Notes under the pieces: model-generated
What the model was told of the DNA's origin: nothing
What the model saw: only the letters and a program-made list of their open reading frames with translations
The model's database searches: none
In this document: positions 61,179-64,000 of the stretch, one piece after another
Numbering within the stretch: the stretch's first letter is position 1
Layout of the letters: every line of letters begins with the position of its first letter
Assembly: GCA_003049485.1 (NCBI GenBank)
Contig: PYST01000003.1
Span: 186,001-250,000, forward strand
DNA: 64,000 bases
Reading direction: 5' to 3'
Source: Ophioceras dolichostomum
Taxonomy: Eukaryota > Ascomycota > Sordariomycetes > Magnaporthales > Ophioceraceae
Program-made: the position numbers and the translations under genes

Positions 61179-61508
61179 ATGAAGCTCAGCAACCTTGGCG
61201 CAGTCTTGGTAGGTGCTGGCATTTTGACTGTCCTCATCGTGGTGTACACGTTTCGGGAAAGCTTAAGCCGGTTCTTAAGCCGGTGCTTCCGTCGGCCGCA
61301 CCACGACGGCGACCCCGGCCCCCACGGCGGCGACGGCGGCGCGTGGGCGGATCAGGGGTTTGAGCTCCAAGACATTGCGGCCCAGGCAGCGGAGGATGCC
61401 AGCGGGGGATCGGACCAACAAGACGACCGGCACCACATCAGCGAGGCGGCCCGCGACGCGATCGCCAATATCTTCGACACGGCCCCCGCCGTGCCGCTCG
61501 AACTGTAG
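61179..61508 (+). CDS. Small one-pass membrane protein (109 aa), first of three tightly packed ORFs
   Basis: Starts MKLSNLGAVLVGAGILTVLI, a clear membrane segment or uncleaved signal anchor (residues 4-26). An Arg-rich stop follows (FRESLSRFLSRCFRRPHH), then a Gly/Asp-rich acidic tail with a helix HHISEAARDAIANIFDTAP. The frame continues upstream only to a GTG, so the ATG at 61179 (A at -3) is the start. No family recognised. Its TAG at 61506-61508 is followed one base later by another ATG. Either the two ORFs share one mRNA, or one of them is not translated. Confidence 0.6.
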   Translation: MKLSNLGAVLVGAGILTVLIVVYTFRESLSRFLSRCFRRPHHDGDPGPHGGDGGAWADQGFELQDIAAQAAEDASGGSDQQDDRHHISEAARDAIANIFDTAPAVPLEL

Positions 61509-61509
61509 C

Positions 61510-61845
61510 ATGAGTTTCCATGCATACTACCCGGCCGGAAAGGACGACGACGGCGGGTGTGGCTGGGACGGTGTACTTTTGGGGGACGAAGACGCGCCGA
61601 CGCAGCCGGAGCCGCTGCAGATTGTCAAGCGGAGGCGGGAGGGTAATTCTAATGTCGCTTCAGCGGATTTTGGGTACGATGGGGTGGGCAATACGAGAGA
61701 AGGGGTGGTGGAGACTCGGCGGGTAGGGAGCGGCGAGAGTGCCCCAGAGCCGCCCGATGTGCCTCTGATGATACCGAAGCGGAGGCCGGCTGGTAGGGGC
61801 TATAGCTTTGGGGAGGGAGCGGCTAGGAGGAACCCGGCCCAGTAG
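61510..61845 (+). CDS. ORF of 111 aa, probable N-terminal part of the next gene cut by in-frame TAG
   Basis: ATG at 61510 with A at -3. The content looks coding: GWDGVLLGDEDAPTQPEPLQIVKRRRE, then PPDVPLMIPKRRPAGRGYSFGEG. The frame ends at TAG 61843-61845. Eight codons later, in the same frame, is the ATG (61870) of the following gene. Thus the two open frames are one frame split by a single stop. Alternatives: an intron of about 50 nt removing the TAG (possible donor gtaggg after PAG, acceptor cccag just before the TAG), stop readthrough, a nonsense mutation or a sequencing error. No known domain. Confidence 0.5.
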   Translation: MSFHAYYPAGKDDDGGCGWDGVLLGDEDAPTQPEPLQIVKRRREGNSNVASADFGYDGVGNTREGVVETRRVGSGESAPEPPDVPLMIPKRRPAGRGYSFGEGAARRNPAQ

Positions 61846-61869
61846 GAGAGGTGGACGTGGACTCCAAAC

Positions 61870-64000
61870 ATGCGGGGTGGTGGCGGGGATGAAGGCGACG
61901 GGTTTGGGATCGAGGGAGTGGACTATTACGGTGAGTCCTCCGGAACTTGATCCTACCTAGCGGTTGGCCACGGCCCTGCCCACACTCATGAGCCTGAATA
62001 GGTCAGACTTGACGAATCGCCGTTGCTGACCTCGATGATTCGAGTGGACAGACACTGACGAAGAAGAGACTTACACACCGCCCCAGGCGCGAACTGCTAC
62101 TGTCTTACGAGCTCGCAACAGCAGAAACGCACCAGACTTCTCGCTTGCGCACCGCGGTAGTGGGCCTTGCTCCTTTGTGGGCGCGGTGCCTGTCGACACG
62201 TCCTCCCGGATTTTCTCTCCGCCGTTGTACCCAGGAAGCTTCCAAGGGGGCGACCCCTACTCTCGGCCGACGACGTGCCTGCCTTTCATCAACGCCACCG
62301 CGGCCGTTCCCGGCAGACAACGGAAGCGATACGTCTCGGACGCCAGCTTTGTCCTGGTGCCTTCGATAACTATCACGCCGGACCGAAAAAGCGTCGACGA
62401 CAGTGGGACGCGATGCTTCTGGGCTGCCGTCCAGGTTGGCACACAGCTGCGTCGCCCTGATAAACCGGCTGCTGCTCTCAACGGATGCACCGTCAGTATC
62501 GGGGGCGTGGCGAGAGAGATTCATGACGAGGAGTTAGGTCAGTTTCTCAATTCCTTTATTCTATTTGGATTGGCTAGGTGAAGAACGCTGGCTTGGTAAA
62601 TACCGACCGACCGATATACCAAACTCGGTCGCTGCCTTCAAGGACACCATCCCATACTGACCCTCAAGATGCAATACTACCAACACAGCAGGGCTTCATG
62701 AATTCGGGTATCTTTACGACATAAATCTCGAGATATATCCCACATCGGGCAGTTCTGTGCTTGAGATATTGGTGGACAACTCGCCTCCGAGGTAAGACTT
62801 TTCAAGGTCCCTCCCGACACTATGACACCGTGGCTCCTCCCGTTTCTCTCAGGAGCACTCCGTTTATCTTCGAGAAATAGGTGGCTAACACCACACCTCT
62901 CCATCTCCAGCATTCTGACTCCAGGCACCAAAATGCTCTCACTCGCGCATGTACAACTCGAACCGACCACCAGCATGACTAGCGGTGCTGCTTTACACGG
63001 CAACGGCACCACGACAGCAACAGAGTCACCAGCAGCAGTGGTGCGTGGACGACGCAGTGCGCGCCAGAGCTCCTCGGACGAGCTGATGCAAGATCTCGAG
63101 CTGCAGCTAGGTAGCACCAGGACAGAGTACCTGAGGGTGCGGCTGACGTACCGCCACTCAGCCTTCCCTCATCAACCGGGTCCTGGCACCGGTCCAACTG
63201 GAAAGGAAAACCCGGCCACAGCGACGACCACAACAACCGTGATGACGCACAGTATGGAGATGGAGGCGACTGCAACCATCGAGCGTCGCAACGCGTCATC
63301 TCTCTGGTCGCCCGCGCCGCCACCACCAGCCCAGGCCCTCGTCAGCCAACACTCGCCGCTCCTGCAGATCGTGGCGGCGTGCTGGGGGATGTCGGCAGCC
63401 GAAGACGTTATGCAGCGCATCTCGCAGTCTAGCAGCAGTTGCTGGCGGCCGCCTCGCACGGTCGCCACCGCAATGCCACCGCACAACAACAACAAGCACA
63501 CCGGCTTGCCAACGCGGGCGCAGCCAGAAACGCCGCTGTCCCCCTCGCCGCGACTGCTGCTCCCAAAGACAAAGCCGGAAACTGCTTCCCCTAAAGCAAC
63601 AGCAGGGTCTTCACCAACCTCTCCCACAATGACCGCGCTCCGCCACCGCCGCAACCCCCTGAAGCTGACGGGATTGCCGCAAGTGCCAGCTAGGCGAGCC
63701 AGCTTACAGCGGAAGGACCTGAACATCTGTGCCAGTGCTGGAAGCTTCGGCAGCATCAGCAGCACAGCTGCCGGCACATCGCCCGCCGCCGACCCGGCAC
63801 AGGAGATCTGGAGCAACATCCGCATGGCGTCGTCGTCGACGTTGTCGACTACATCCTCCTCCTTGCAGCAGCAGCAGCAGTCCAATATCGCACCCGCCAC
63901 AACAACGGAGAAGCCTATGGCGGGGTTCGTCGCCGGCCGCGTCGAGGATCTGCAGCAACAACAGCAACATCAACAGCAACAGCAAACCCAGCTAAACCAG
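61870..64000 (+). CDS. Conserved-looking fungal protein of unknown function, 3' truncated by window edge
   Basis: Exons 61870-61930, 62052-62537, 62692-62791 and 62911 to beyond 64000, all in consistent phase, give at least 579 aa. The first exon reads MRGGGGDEGDGFGIEGVDYY and links to DTDEEETYTPPQARTATVLR. Residues about 40-200 look folded: FVGAVPVDTSSRIFSPPLYPG, then RYVSDASFVLVPSITITPD, then CFWAAVQVGTQL. This suggests a beta-rich domain. The segment continues with GYLYDINLEIYPTSGSSVLEIL and KMLSLAHVQLEP. DELMQDLELQLGSTRTEYLRVRLTYRHSAFP resembles a final conserved block. After that the protein is Ser/Thr/Pro/Gln-rich, with Gln runs at the window end. I do not recognise a named family and assign no function. 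The true N-terminus may lie in the preceding ORF (see 61510). Confidence 0.75.

Overview
The window is nuclear DNA of a filamentous ascomycete. Genes are split by short introns (about 90-240 nt) with GTANGT-type donors, CTAAC-like branch points and CAG/TAG acceptors. Intergenic DNA is pyrimidine-rich, and many proteins carry Gln/Ser/Pro-rich disordered tails. The protein set (FlbA/Rgs1-type RGS protein, hamartin/Tsc1, PHD-containing Orc4, DUF7053 protein) points to Pezizomycotina, most likely Sordariomycetes. A Magnaporthales-like source is only a guess from how the RGS protein reads. I rebuilt gene models by hand. Every listed exon set keeps frame across all its junctions. Where the longest open frame began with TTG or GTG, I moved the start to an ATG.

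Layout. 0-7 kb: an RGS regulator of G-protein signalling (+), a long spacer, then a small secreted GPI-type cell-wall protein (+) whose tail is disturbed by a 14-bp tandem duplication. 7-22 kb: a compact block with a DUF7053/poly-Q protein (-), Orc4 with an N-terminal PHD finger (-), a Leu5-type mitochondrial carrier (-), a METTL4/MT-A70 methyltransferase (+), a tRNA-like Pol III sequence, mitoribosomal protein uL23m (-) and a DJ-1/PfpI protein (-). 22-32 kb: Tsc1/hamartin (+), a one-pass membrane protein (+) and an NTF2-like protein with a C-terminal membrane anchor (+). 33-42 kb: a Zn2Cys6 transcription factor (-) and a six-exon MFS transporter (-).

42.1-56.9 kb is a stretch of about 14.7 kb in which I find no convincing gene, only short tandem repeats. 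56.9-64 kb: a CCDC124/Lso2-like ribosome-associated protein (+), an AKTIP/FTS-like UEV protein (+) with a microsatellite in one intron and a readable hydrophobic intron, then a tight series of three ORFs (+). The last of these runs off the window edge.

These are mostly unlinked housekeeping and signalling genes, not a pathway cluster. RGS (heterotrimeric G protein), Tsc1 (TOR) and the Zn2Cys6 factor are regulatory. Orc4, METTL4, uL23m, Leu5 and CCDC124 serve replication, nucleic-acid methylation, mitochondrial and translation functions. I found no mobile-element coding sequence, CRISPR array or biosynthetic cluster. The most unusual signals are the three-ORF arrangement at 61.2-62.5 kb with one in-frame TAG, the 14-bp duplication in the GPI-type gene, the readable hydrophobic intron of the UEV gene and the large gene-free region.
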